27,774 nucleotides of DNA from a virus: positions 1-27,774 of the IMG/VR virus record IMGVR_UViG_3300035034_002125; one strand, given 5' to 3'. The notes below the pieces were generated by a model. It saw only the letters and a list, made by a program, of their open reading frames with translations. It was not told the DNA's origin and ran no database searches. This document shows, in pieces, positions 7,824 to 15,248 of this stretch. Made by a program: the position numbers and the translations under genes. The number at the start of each line of letters is the position of its first letter. Within the stretch, counting starts at the first letter, position 1.

Positions 7824-8222
7824 ATGAACGCTGTAGAAACGTATCAACGCATTTCAACGTCGAACTTAACTTCTGTCTCACAGCTCAAGTTTCCATCCGA
7901 CTTTTCACCAACTCCTAGTAACACCGACTATCAACGTTCGAAAAGTATAAAGCGTAGCTTTTGTATAAAGTTAAATGATAATACGATAACAGAAATAAGT
8001 CCTACCGAGGCCAATCTTTACAAAAACAACATGTTTTTGAAGGTTAGCACCGTAAACTGGAAGATTTCGGGTCCAGAGCGTAATGTTATAAAAAATGGAA
8101 TTGTTATTGATCGAGGGGCGTTTGAACTGAATTCTATTGCATTGGATCAGCTGAAACAGGCGGGGTTGGTTGGAATCCACCAGTTTATTGATCCATTAGA
8201 TTTGTATAAAAATTTCTTATAA
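7824..8222 (+). CDS. Hypothetical baseplate-operon protein
   Basis: 132 residues; no family recognised. Ser/Thr-rich N-terminus (about 1-45, no hydrophobic segment, probably flexible), then a compact strand-rich part containing SFCIKLNDNTITEISPTE, KVSTVNWKISGP and GIVIDRGAFELN, ending in a helix-like LDLYKNFL. It starts 6 nt after the hub-like gene and is the last gene of the structural operon, so a small tail or baseplate component is likely by position only. Its last codons double as the T/A-rich element upstream of the promoter of the next gene. Confidence 0.6.
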   Translation: MNAVETYQRISTSNLTSVSQLKFPSDFSPTPSNTDYQRSKSIKRSFCIKLNDNTITEISPTEANLYKNNMFLKVSTVNWKISGPERNVIKNGIVIDRGAFELNSIALDQLKQAGLVGIHQFIDPLDLYKNFL

Positions 8223-8228
8223 ATTGAC
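8205..8228 (+). repeat. 24-bp identical promoter module, copy 1
   Basis: Identical over 24 bases to 10452-10475. It spans the A/T-rich upstream element CTTATAAA and the TTGAC of the -35 box. Here its first part encodes the C-terminus of the preceding gene (codons TAT to TAA). Confidence 0.9.
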
Positions 8229-8254
8229 GCACAGCCAGTTTTTTGCTGTACTAT
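8224..8254 (+). promoter_or_regulatory. Sigma70-like promoter, leaderless geometry
   Basis: TTGACG (8224-8229) preceded by TTCTTATAAA; the best -10 is TACTAT (8249-8254), with a long 19-nt spacer, and lies exactly 7 nt before GTG 8262. TGTACT at a 17-nt spacer is the alternative. The transcription start is predicted on or within two bases of the GTG. Confidence 0.6.
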
Positions 8255-8261
8255 ACAAACA

Positions 8262-9632
8262 GTGGATATTAAATACATAGAACATCGTGATCAGTTACGT
8301 GATGAGTACGCATTTCAACAAAGCTGCTTGATAATGACGATTCCACTATCGTTTGATGATCATGCGGTATACGGAAAAATTTCACTGGTGTTATGTTGGA
8401 TTCGAGAAAGTAACGTATTATATGTTATAAATCACCAACATAATGACTTCCTAGATTCTGTGTCAATTTCTGATATTAAACACTGGCTTTCGCAGTTTAA
8501 GACGATATATTGCATAGACTCGAAAAAAGAGGCTCACTATCTTGGCCTTGATGCCACCGTGGACATCAATATAGTGTCGTATATTTCGACTTTGGAGATA
8601 TTGGACATATCTACTGTGTATCATAACAAATACCATAATTTCTTTAAGTTTTCGTTTCCAACAATACACCCGATAAATTGCTTTGTACCATGCTTCTTTT
8701 TTGTGGATTTGTTCAAGAGTGTAATACAGTTTTGTGAAACAACACTTAAGTCGTATTCACCACGACTTCAAACTAGTGAATATGTTGGAACTCGGGAATT
8801 GTCGTCATGCCTACACCAAATAGAAGCTGCTGGTTTGTATGTTGACACTGCCACATTCGAGCAAATTTTTGATGACCGATTTCATGCAAATGTACATGAC
8901 AGTAAATTGTTTTCGGAATATTCATTGTTTACGGCAACTGGAAGACCCTCAAATAAATTCGGTGGAATAAATTTTGCTGCATTGAACACGAAAGACGACA
9001 CACGAAAAAGTTTTGTGAGTAGGTTCGGAGACAATGGACTGCTGTTTGACATAGATTTTAAAGCGTGTCACCCACACTTGATAGCACAACTCATTGGTTA
9101 TGTGATTCCGAAAAACGTAGATATATACGAGTATCTTGGAAACTTTTACTTTAATACGTCCACATTAACAACACAACAACTGGCTGACAGTAAAGTTATA
9201 ACATTTCGTCAGTTGTATGGCCATGTAGATTCTAAGTTTAAACACATTCCATACTTTGCAAAGAAACAAGCGTACACGAATGAAATGTTGGATTTCTTTA
9301 AAACTAATGGGTTTATCAAAACTCCTATTTTCAACCGAAAAATGGACTTAAAAAACTTTGGTCAAGAAAACCCCGAAAAGATGTTCGCGTATTTACTACA
9401 AAGCTTTGAGACCGAAGCAAACTTATTAAAGGGCCAACAGATCTTACGGATGTTGCAATCATACCGCAGCAAACTGGTGTTATATACATACGATAGCTTT
9501 TTAATTGATTTTTGTAAAGATGACCCTAAAGAGCTAATTTTAGATATTACTGTCGAGTTAGAAAAAGATAATACACCCGTGTCGGTTAAATCTGGAACGA
9601 ACTTCAAGGAACTTAAAAAAATAGCGATTTAA
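8262..9632 (+). CDS. Family A DNA polymerase-like protein (second polymerase)
   Basis: 456 residues, GTG start. The C-terminal half carries the PolA palm/fingers signature: TATGR (224-228), RKSFVSR, motif A around D265 (FDIDFKACHP), the O-helix motif K311-x3-F315-x3-Y319-G320 with the spacing of E. coli Pol I K758/F762/Y766, and motif C TYDSFL with D411 in place of the usual HD. Both metal-binding aspartates are kept, but the Arg before the O-helix Lys and the Glu after the motif C Asp are not (S412). The N-terminal 200 residues have no recognisable exonuclease carboxylates. It is about half the length of Pol I and shorter than T7 polymerase. A complete family B polymerase is encoded at 22252, so this is not the obvious replicase; repair, translesion or primer synthesis are guesses. 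Confidence 0.8.
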   Translation: MDIKYIEHRDQLRDEYAFQQSCLIMTIPLSFDDHAVYGKISLVLCWIRESNVLYVINHQHNDFLDSVSISDIKHWLSQFKTIYCIDSKKEAHYLGLDATVDINIVSYISTLEILDISTVYHNKYHNFFKFSFPTIHPINCFVPCFFFVDLFKSVIQFCETTLKSYSPRLQTSEYVGTRELSSCLHQIEAAGLYVDTATFEQIFDDRFHANVHDSKLFSEYSLFTATGRPSNKFGGINFAALNTKDDTRKSFVSRFGDNGLLFDIDFKACHPHLIAQLIGYVIPKNVDIYEYLGNFYFNTSTLTTQQLADSKVITFRQLYGHVDSKFKHIPYFAKKQAYTNEMLDFFKTNGFIKTPIFNRKMDLKNFGQENPEKMFAYLLQSFETEANLLKGQQILRMLQSYRSKLVLYTYDSFLIDFCKDDPKELILDITVELEKDNTPVSVKSGTNFKELKKIAI

Positions 9633-9643
9633 TATATATTATT

Positions 9644-10447
9644 ATGGAATACACGGAATTTATTGACTATATTTTACGCGAATCATGTGCCGATGAGAGA
9701 ATACATAATGGAATCATAGATGTAACCAACATACAGCATTTACATGTTATTCGAGAACACATTCTACGTCGCACTGATGACGAGTTTGCAACCAAAGTAT
9801 TTAAAGCATTAACATCTGACCTGAACCTAACAGAAGGAAACTTTCCTGAGCGTCAAGCGTATAACACAGACGGTACGCTTGTAACCTTTCCAGACCCAGA
9901 ATCAAAAAAAGCTGCGATTGAACGTGGTAGTCACTTTGAACAACCTAAAACGCGACCAACAACCGATACATCACCCACAACATCTGACGATGAACCGTCA
10001 ACACCAGTAAATGTGTTTGCGACAACAGAGACCCCTGAACAGCGGTCAGAAAAACGCAAACAACAGAATACCATGATTCCGTCAGGAACAAACATTTCAT
10101 TAGATGATATTCAATTATCGGATAGATACAGTGAAACGGATACCGCGTCTGACCCACATCAGTTATATGACATTTTAAAATCCCTACAATCGATCAATAT
10201 AAATAATACAGACGTGTCAGCTGACGAATCATTCACGCTAGATAAATTGCATCCATCTGTTTTATTTGCGTTAAGTGAAAAATGGACGTTTGACAAATCG
10301 GGGGATTGGTACGATGAGTTTAATAAATTCAAAGGAAACACTGATAGACGTGGTCAAGTACAGGCAGCAAGATCAGATGACAAGGATAAAATGGACATGT
10401 GGATTTCTGACTACGAGCGACGAAAAAGTGGCATCGATACAAATTAA
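9644..10447 (+). CDS. Hypothetical protein with disordered Thr/Pro/Asp-rich centre
   Basis: 267 residues; not recognised. Three parts: a helical N-terminal domain (1-70, IDYILRESCADERIHNGI, HLHVIREHILRRTDDEFA), a low-complexity Thr/Ser/Pro/Asp/Glu linker (about 100-150), and a C-terminal helical part with KLHPSVLFALSEKWTF, GDWYDEFNKF and a charged tail. It begins 11 nt after the polymerase-like gene and is followed by the ssb promoter. Position in the replication block suggests an accessory replication protein, but T4 gp59 (loader) and gp61 (primase) features are not visible, so no function is claimed. Confidence 0.6.
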   Translation: MEYTEFIDYILRESCADERIHNGIIDVTNIQHLHVIREHILRRTDDEFATKVFKALTSDLNLTEGNFPERQAYNTDGTLVTFPDPESKKAAIERGSHFEQPKTRPTTDTSPTTSDDEPSTPVNVFATTETPEQRSEKRKQQNTMIPSGTNISLDDIQLSDRYSETDTASDPHQLYDILKSLQSININNTDVSADESFTLDKLHPSVLFALSEKWTFDKSGDWYDEFNKFKGNTDRRGQVQAARSDDKDKMDMWISDYERRKSGIDTN

Positions 10448-10451
10448 ATAT

Positions 10452-10475
10452 TATAAAAATTTCTTATAAATTGAC
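10452..10475 (+). repeat. 24-bp identical promoter module, copy 2
   Basis: Second copy of the module at 8205-8228, here wholly intergenic, 4 nt after the stop of the preceding gene. Confidence 0.9.
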
Positions 10476-10499
10476 AACTAATAACTTCTCAGATAAACC
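10471..10499 (+). promoter_or_regulatory. Sigma70-like promoter for ssb, with leader
   Basis: TTGACA (10471-10476), 17-nt spacer, TAAACC (10494-10499). Predicted start about 10506, giving an A-rich, unstructured-looking leader of about 37 nt before ATG 10543 (AAACAAAAAAT just before the start, no Shine-Dalgarno). Unlike most promoters here, it is not placed for a leaderless transcript. Confidence 0.6.
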
Positions 10500-10542
10500 T
10501 TTAGTTGAACTTACAAATATCAATAAACACTAAACAAAAAAT

Positions 10543-11340
10543 ATGAGCATAAATGTAGAAGCACTAAAACGACGTTTGGGAGAAATCTCAAATAAAAGCA
10601 AACGAAGCGTTCTTCTTTGGAAACCTTCCACTGGAAAACAATTAATACGGATTGTACCGTATGCAAAAGACCCTGAAAATCCATTCATTGAAATGCAATT
10701 TCATTATGGAATCGGAAATAGAACTTATCTGTCACCGCAAACGTATGGCCGACCTGATCCTATCATTGAGTTTGGTGAAACCATCCGAAAAACAGGTGAC
10801 AAAGATGACTATGAATTGTCTAAAAAGTTCTTTCCAAAGATTAGAATTTATGTTCCTGTCATTGTCAGAGGGGAAGAAGACCAAGGCGTAAGATATTGGG
10901 GTTTTGGTATGCAGGTGTACCAAAGTTTATTGGGACTTATATCTGATGCAGACTACGGTGATATCGCGAGTCTGAGTGAAGGTAATGATATTACCGTCAT
11001 ATATAAACCAGTCGAAGAAACCAAAAAAGCGTTTCCAGAGACAGACATTCTTCCTCGACCAAAGAAAACGTCTGTTGGTACAGGGGCAAACATCACAGAA
11101 GAAAAGCTGATCGGGTTGATTAAAAATCAAACTGATATTACCGAAATGTTCCAAGAATCGACTTATGAAGACTTGAAGTCTGCATTGGATAAATTTTTGG
11201 ATCCAGAAGAAACCGACTCAACGGTTACGGAAGATGAAGCACCAGTAGACTCGGACACTCCAGCTGATTCTGAAACAGAAAAAAAGGCCGCAGTAAAACC
11301 AGCAGGAAAGGACGATTGGGATAATTTGTTTGGTGAGTAG
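10543..11340 (+). CDS. 32: ssDNA-binding protein, gp32-like
   Basis: 265 residues. Coats single-stranded DNA at the fork and organises replication and recombination proteins. The N-terminus LKRRLGEIS plus basic KSKRS resembles the gp32 cooperativity region; the OB-fold core has LWKPSTGKQLIRIVPY, FHYGIG, YVPVIVRGEEDQGVRYWGFG and QSLLGLISDADYGDI, typical of gp32 homologues. From about residue 215 the tail is very acidic (Asp/Glu/Thr/Pro) and ends DDWDNLFGE, the usual protein-docking tail. The T4 zinc site (His-Cys-Cys-Cys) is absent: the protein has no cysteine at all. It has its own promoter and a strong terminator directly after it, fitting the need for large amounts. ATG 10543 begins the conserved domain; no other start is plausible. 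Confidence 0.9.
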   Translation: MSINVEALKRRLGEISNKSKRSVLLWKPSTGKQLIRIVPYAKDPENPFIEMQFHYGIGNRTYLSPQTYGRPDPIIEFGETIRKTGDKDDYELSKKFFPKIRIYVPVIVRGEEDQGVRYWGFGMQVYQSLLGLISDADYGDIASLSEGNDITVIYKPVEETKKAFPETDILPRPKKTSVGTGANITEEKLIGLIKNQTDITEMFQESTYEDLKSALDKFLDPEETDSTVTEDEAPVDSDTPADSETEKKAAVKPAGKDDWDNLFGE

Positions 11341-11361
11341 TCGCCATTGGTTTGTAGTGCT

Positions 11362-11392
11362 AAGGGGTGGGAGATTCCCACCCCTTTTTTTT
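11362..11392 (+). terminator. Strong intrinsic terminator after ssb
   Basis: Perfect 11-bp stem AAGGGGTGGGA/TCCCACCCCTT with a 3-nt loop (stem arms 11362-11372 and 11376-11386) running into T8 (11385-11392). It lies 21 nt after the ssb stop and before uvsX, with no clear promoter following it. Confidence 0.93.
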
Positions 11393-11414
11393 ACAACAAT
11401 CTAAAAAAGCATTT

Positions 11415-12626
11415 ATGGCAAAAACTAAAAAAGTAGAATTCGAAACAGATAACGACACAGAGAAACTTATTTCGGACATCGCGTCGTTAATAAACAAATC
11501 GAATACAGGCGGCGGCAACGTTGCGTTTGTATTTGGTGATGAGGCTGATGATGATCCCTCAAAAATAATAGATTGGATTCCAAGCGGGAATGATGAGTTG
11601 GATTTGGCAATGGCTAATAGACCAAATTGTGGATATCCTGTTGGAAGAATTACTGAAATAACTGGTTTAGAGGGGGCAGGAAAGACTTTGCTCGCAATGC
11701 ATAGCTTGGTGGAAACTCAAAAAAAGGGTGGCGTTGCCGTATTTATTGATACCGAGTCGTCTTTGGATATTAATTTTGTGCGTGCAGTTGGAGTTGATGT
11801 TAGTAAACTTCTGTATATTTCATGTGATCATGTAGAAGAAATATTTGATCATATCGAAACACTAATTCATAAAGTTCGATTGTCGAATAGAGGCAAATTA
11901 GTCACGATAGTCGTAGATTCTGTAGCTGCGGCCAGTTGTAAAACAGAAATGGAGTCGGACCACGGAAAAGATGGATACGCAACTGCCAAGGCGATTATTA
12001 TTTCTAAGGCAATGCGAAAAATTACACAGCTTATTGCGAGACAACGTATTTGTTTGATATTCACAAACCAGTTACGTCAAAACTTGGGAGCCATGTTTGG
12101 TGATAAATGGACTACGAGTGGTGGTAAGGCAATAGCGTTTCATGCATCTATTAGATTGCGTCTATCAAAGATCAAACAAATAAAAAATAAGAGTGATGAC
12201 ATTATAGGATTCACAACCGATGCAAAAGTTGTGAAGAATCGACTTGGGCCACCGATGCGACGGGTTGGGTTTGATTTGTTTTTCGACAGAGGACTAGATA
12301 ATTACGGTAGTTGGTTTGCCACCATCAAAGAGTTGAAAATTGCGTCTTCTGCAAAAACACAAGACCAAAAAAAAGCTGCTCTCAAAAAGGACGAACACTC
12401 ACTGGATAAACTTATTGAATGTGAGGGAGCTGGAACAAAGTTGCAATTTACATTGTCGGATGGAACAACGTACGAGTTCACGAAGTCAACCTTTACGGAA
12501 CTACTTAAAAATGTACCATTGCTAAAAAAAGAGCTATACGATCAAATATGTGAGCACAAAATCATGAAGTATAAAGATCAAAGTGAGTGCAAGGAAGAAG
12601 ACCTTGTGTACGAAGATGACGACTAA
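11415..12626 (+). CDS. uvsX: UvsX/RecA-type recombinase
   Basis: 403 residues from ATG 11415. ATP-dependent strand exchange for recombination and recombination-primed replication. Visible: Walker A GLEGAGKT (84-91), FIDTES (110-115), Walker B strand LVTIVVDSVAA (D168), FTNQLRQNLG with the post-Walker B polar residues, and a RecA loop 2-like TTSGGKAIAFH. The C-terminal 90 residues are charged and end in an acidic tail (YEDDD). A longer frame starts in the terminator upstream and is rejected because the RecA-like fold and a good ATG begin at 11415. No promoter is apparent between the ssb terminator and this start, so expression may rely on read-through, making uvsX less abundant than ssb. A terminator follows. 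Confidence 0.93.
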   Translation: MAKTKKVEFETDNDTEKLISDIASLINKSNTGGGNVAFVFGDEADDDPSKIIDWIPSGNDELDLAMANRPNCGYPVGRITEITGLEGAGKTLLAMHSLVETQKKGGVAVFIDTESSLDINFVRAVGVDVSKLLYISCDHVEEIFDHIETLIHKVRLSNRGKLVTIVVDSVAAASCKTEMESDHGKDGYATAKAIIISKAMRKITQLIARQRICLIFTNQLRQNLGAMFGDKWTTSGGKAIAFHASIRLRLSKIKQIKNKSDDIIGFTTDAKVVKNRLGPPMRRVGFDLFFDRGLDNYGSWFATIKELKIASSAKTQDQKKAALKKDEHSLDKLIECEGAGTKLQFTLSDGTTYEFTKSTFTELLKNVPLLKKELYDQICEHKIMKYKDQSECKEEDLVYEDDD

Positions 12627-12650
12627 AATCGAGCTACTTCATTAAATTCA

Positions 12651-12676
12651 AAGTCTGGCAACCGCCAGACTTTTTT
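12651..12676 (+). terminator. Intrinsic terminator after uvsX, fused to next promoter
   Basis: 9-bp stem AAGTCTGGC/GCCAGACTT (12651-12659, 12664-12672) with AACC loop and T6 tail. The T tail is also the T-rich element in front of the next -35 box at 12682. Confidence 0.88.
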
Positions 12677-12681
12677 ATACA

Positions 12682-12710
12682 TTGACTTTATGAACTATCG
12701 ACCTTATAAC
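12682..12710 (+). promoter_or_regulatory. Sigma70 promoter for exonuclease-helicase pair, leaderless geometry
   Basis: TTTTTATACA, TTGACT (12682-12687), 17-nt spacer, TATAAC (12705-12710), 7 nt, ATG 12718. Good boxes and ideal spacing; the transcript should begin at the ATG or one base before it. Confidence 0.8.
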
Positions 12711-12717
12711 ATAATAC

Positions 12718-13806
12718 ATGGCACTTACTCAAATCGAAAAACGAAAGCTATTTTCATTGTTTACTAGCAATAACAATGGTGATACACAATCGTTGAATAA
12801 AACACAAAAAAGCGATATTCTACTTATCGACGGCAATAATACATATATGCGAGCATACTCTGCAAACCCGTCACTAAATGCGGATGGTGAGCACGTTGGC
12901 GGTATTGACGGCTTTTTTCGTTCTATTGGATATGCCATACGCATGGTTAACCCGACCAAGTGTATAGTTATATTTGATGGTCAGGGAGGATCACTAAAAC
13001 GACGATCAATATACCCCGATTACAAAAATAAACGACGGTCCAAAGTTCGGTTGAATCGAATATACGAAGACCTTACAGACAAAGACATGGAAGAACAAAG
13101 TATATTGCGACAAATGCAAAAAGTTGTTACGATGTGCCAACGCCTACCGATCACATTAATTGCAATTGATAACATAGAAGCGGACGACACGATTGCATAT
13201 TTGGCAACTGAGTTCTATAATACGGATGATACAGAGTCCGTTATAATCATGAGCAGTGATAAAGATTTCTATCAGCTTATTAACTCTAAAGTTAAAATTT
13301 GGAGCCCAACTAAACAGCGAATGTATGGGCCAAAGGAAGTGTTTGACGAGTTTGGTATTACCACACAAAACTTCATTTACTATAAGATCATACAAGGGGA
13401 TGCATCGGATAACGTAGATGGAGTAAAAGGTGTGGGACTAAGAACTATCCAAAAGATTTTGCCGATACTTAGCCAAGAAACGGCATACTCATTAGATGAC
13501 GTAATTAGATATATTTCCGATAACGCGAATGGAAAATTAAAAGCACAACAGTCGCTCGCAGAAAATGTAGACATTATTCAACGAAACTTTCGGTTGATGC
13601 AACTGTCTGATGTGGACATTTCTACCATCGCAAAAATAAACATACAAGATTGCGTGGCAAAGCCTGTGAGTCAATCAAATATCTACGAGTTTACCGCGTT
13701 ACTCACAAAATACAAAATGCTAAGTGTATTTAAAAGTCACCACACTTGGCTTCGAGAAACGTTTAGTCATCTGGACGCGTATGCCACACAACAATTAACT
13801 AATTAG
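12718..13806 (+). CDS. rnh: 5'-3' exonuclease / T4 RNase H-like flap nuclease
   Basis: 362 residues. Removes RNA primers and 5' flaps from lagging-strand fragments. Metal-ligand motifs in order: ILLIDGNN (D38), VIFDGQGGSLKR (D87), IEADDTIAYLA (E154, D156, D157), MSSDKDF (D181, D183) and the helix-hairpin-helix GDASDNVDGVKGVG (227-240), with the basic arch residues RRSIYPDYKNKRR before them. Length and order match T4 RNase H and related phage exonucleases. It precedes the helicase by 4 nt, so the two are co-translated. The N-terminal 30 residues are extra and polar. The predicted transcript start coincides with the ATG. Confidence 0.9.
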   Translation: MALTQIEKRKLFSLFTSNNNGDTQSLNKTQKSDILLIDGNNTYMRAYSANPSLNADGEHVGGIDGFFRSIGYAIRMVNPTKCIVIFDGQGGSLKRRSIYPDYKNKRRSKVRLNRIYEDLTDKDMEEQSILRQMQKVVTMCQRLPITLIAIDNIEADDTIAYLATEFYNTDDTESVIIMSSDKDFYQLINSKVKIWSPTKQRMYGPKEVFDEFGITTQNFIYYKIIQGDASDNVDGVKGVGLRTIQKILPILSQETAYSLDDVIRYISDNANGKLKAQQSLAENVDIIQRNFRLMQLSDVDISTIAKINIQDCVAKPVSQSNIYEFTALLTKYKMLSVFKSHHTWLRETFSHLDAYATQQLTN

Positions 13807-13810
13807 CTGT

Positions 13811-15205
13811 ATGGGATACGCTACAACCGAGCACTTAGATACACTAAGTAAATATGGGTTATCATTTCAGTCAAAATGTATAACGGCAGTTTTGTTTGAT
13901 AAAGACTTTCTGGATAGAATATTTGATATCCTACATGAAGATTTTTTTGACACTGAGTCATCAAAATGGATTGTTCGAGTTATAATACAATATTACCTAG
14001 AATATCATAGTTTACCCACGTCTGACGTATTTAGGCATAGAATATCGGAGTTAGGAAATGATGCATTAGAACAAGATGTCTTGAATGCGTTGCGGGTGTG
14101 TAAGCAAAAACTATCTGAAACGGATTCCGATTTTGTCAAAGCTGAATTTCTAAGCTTCTGCAAAAACCAGAAGATTAAAAGTGCTATTTACGAGTCAGTT
14201 GATTTGTTGAAACTAGGAAAATATGAGAACATCAAAACTAATTTCGATGACGCATTAAAAGCGGGCATGGAAAAAGATGATGGTCATGACTATCTGTCGG
14301 GTATTGAAAGTCGATTAGATGATGATTGTCGGGAGCCTATACCAACAAACTTTGATGTTATCGACGGCTTAATGGATGGTGGGCTAGGGCCGGGTGAACT
14401 TGGAGTAGTTGTTGGTTCTGCGGGTGCCGGAAAGTCGTGGATGTTAAACCGACTAGGAACCGAGGGACTACGAGGTAATAAAAATGTAGTTCACATCACA
14501 CTCGAACTTATGCAGAAATATGTGGGTCGTCGATATGATTGCTGCTTTACAGGTGTAGATTTTCAAAACATTTCAACTCATAAATCGGAAGTTGTGTCCG
14601 CATTGGCAGATATTACATCATTCCTTAAAATAAAGTATTATCCCACAAAAACTGCGACTGCGTTAACGATTAAATCATATATCGACCGAATTCAAACACT
14701 AAGTGGAAAGAAAGTTGATTTAGTTGTTGTAGACTACGCTGACATTTTACGCCCGATGGTGTACGGTAGAGGCGGCGATACATATACAGACGCAGGAAAT
14801 ATATACGAAGAATTGCGTGGTGTGGCCGGAGAACTACAAGTTCCGATTTGGACAGCGAGTCAAGGAAATCGTGGCTCAACCAAGTCAGAAATTATCGAGC
14901 AGGATGGTGTTGCGGATTCGTTTAAAAAGGTTATGACCGCTGATTTCATTTTATCGATAAGCAGACGTAAAGAGGATAAGGCGTTAAACACTGCCCGTAT
15001 GTATGTTATGAAAAATAGATTCGGTCCAGACGGGTTAACCTTTCCTGCACATTTTGATGCCTCGAATGGAGATATCAAAGTATACGACAACTCGTCTGTG
15101 GAAGGAGCCCTTTTATTATCGAAAATGCGGTCTGTGGAGGATACAAACCGAGAAAGACTAAAGAATATATGGGATCGGAACAAAAACGGGAAGGATTTGG
15201 GATAG
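13811..15205 (+). CDS. 41: Replicative DNA helicase, DnaB/gp41-like
   Basis: 464 residues. Hexameric 5'-3' helicase that opens DNA at the replication fork. An N-terminal helical domain (1-150) with weak DnaB-N similarity is followed by the RecA-like motor: TNFDVIDGLMDGGLGPGELG, Walker A GSAGAGKS (202-209), ITLEL after it, Walker B VVVDYADIL (305-313), and the SQGNRGST / RKEDKALNTARMYVMKNRFG segments typical of DnaB motifs 3-4 and the arginine finger region. Size equals T4 gp41 (475). A primase domain is absent and no separate primase gene is in the window. It starts 4 nt after the exonuclease stop with no Shine-Dalgarno. Confidence 0.92.
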   Translation: MGYATTEHLDTLSKYGLSFQSKCITAVLFDKDFLDRIFDILHEDFFDTESSKWIVRVIIQYYLEYHSLPTSDVFRHRISELGNDALEQDVLNALRVCKQKLSETDSDFVKAEFLSFCKNQKIKSAIYESVDLLKLGKYENIKTNFDDALKAGMEKDDGHDYLSGIESRLDDDCREPIPTNFDVIDGLMDGGLGPGELGVVVGSAGAGKSWMLNRLGTEGLRGNKNVVHITLELMQKYVGRRYDCCFTGVDFQNISTHKSEVVSALADITSFLKIKYYPTKTATALTIKSYIDRIQTLSGKKVDLVVVDYADILRPMVYGRGGDTYTDAGNIYEELRGVAGELQVPIWTASQGNRGSTKSEIIEQDGVADSFKKVMTADFILSISRRKEDKALNTARMYVMKNRFGPDGLTFPAHFDASNGDIKVYDNSSVEGALLLSKMRSVEDTNRERLKNIWDRNKNGKDLG

Positions 15206-15214
15206 TTTTTATAC

Positions 15215-15241
15215 TTATACAGAGCAACCAGCGAGTATAAT
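15215..15241 (+). promoter_or_regulatory. Sigma70-like promoter, leaderless geometry
   Basis: TTTTTATAC, TTATAC (15215-15220), 15-nt spacer (16 if CTTATA is used), TATAAT (15236-15241), 7 nt, ATG 15249. Consensus -10, weak -35, but the T-rich TTTTTATAC block matches those at 12682 and 24994. Confidence 0.6.
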
Positions 15242-15248
15242 AATTTAA

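Noticed and set aside
10275-10469. Plus-strand ORF ending KYYKNFL, like the end of the protein at 7824
   Set aside because: The similarity comes only from the duplicated promoter module; the ORF overlaps the gene at 9644 in another frame.
11367-11414. Upstream extension of uvsX through the terminator
   Set aside because: It encodes the hairpin itself and gives no conserved residues; ATG 11415 fits the family start.
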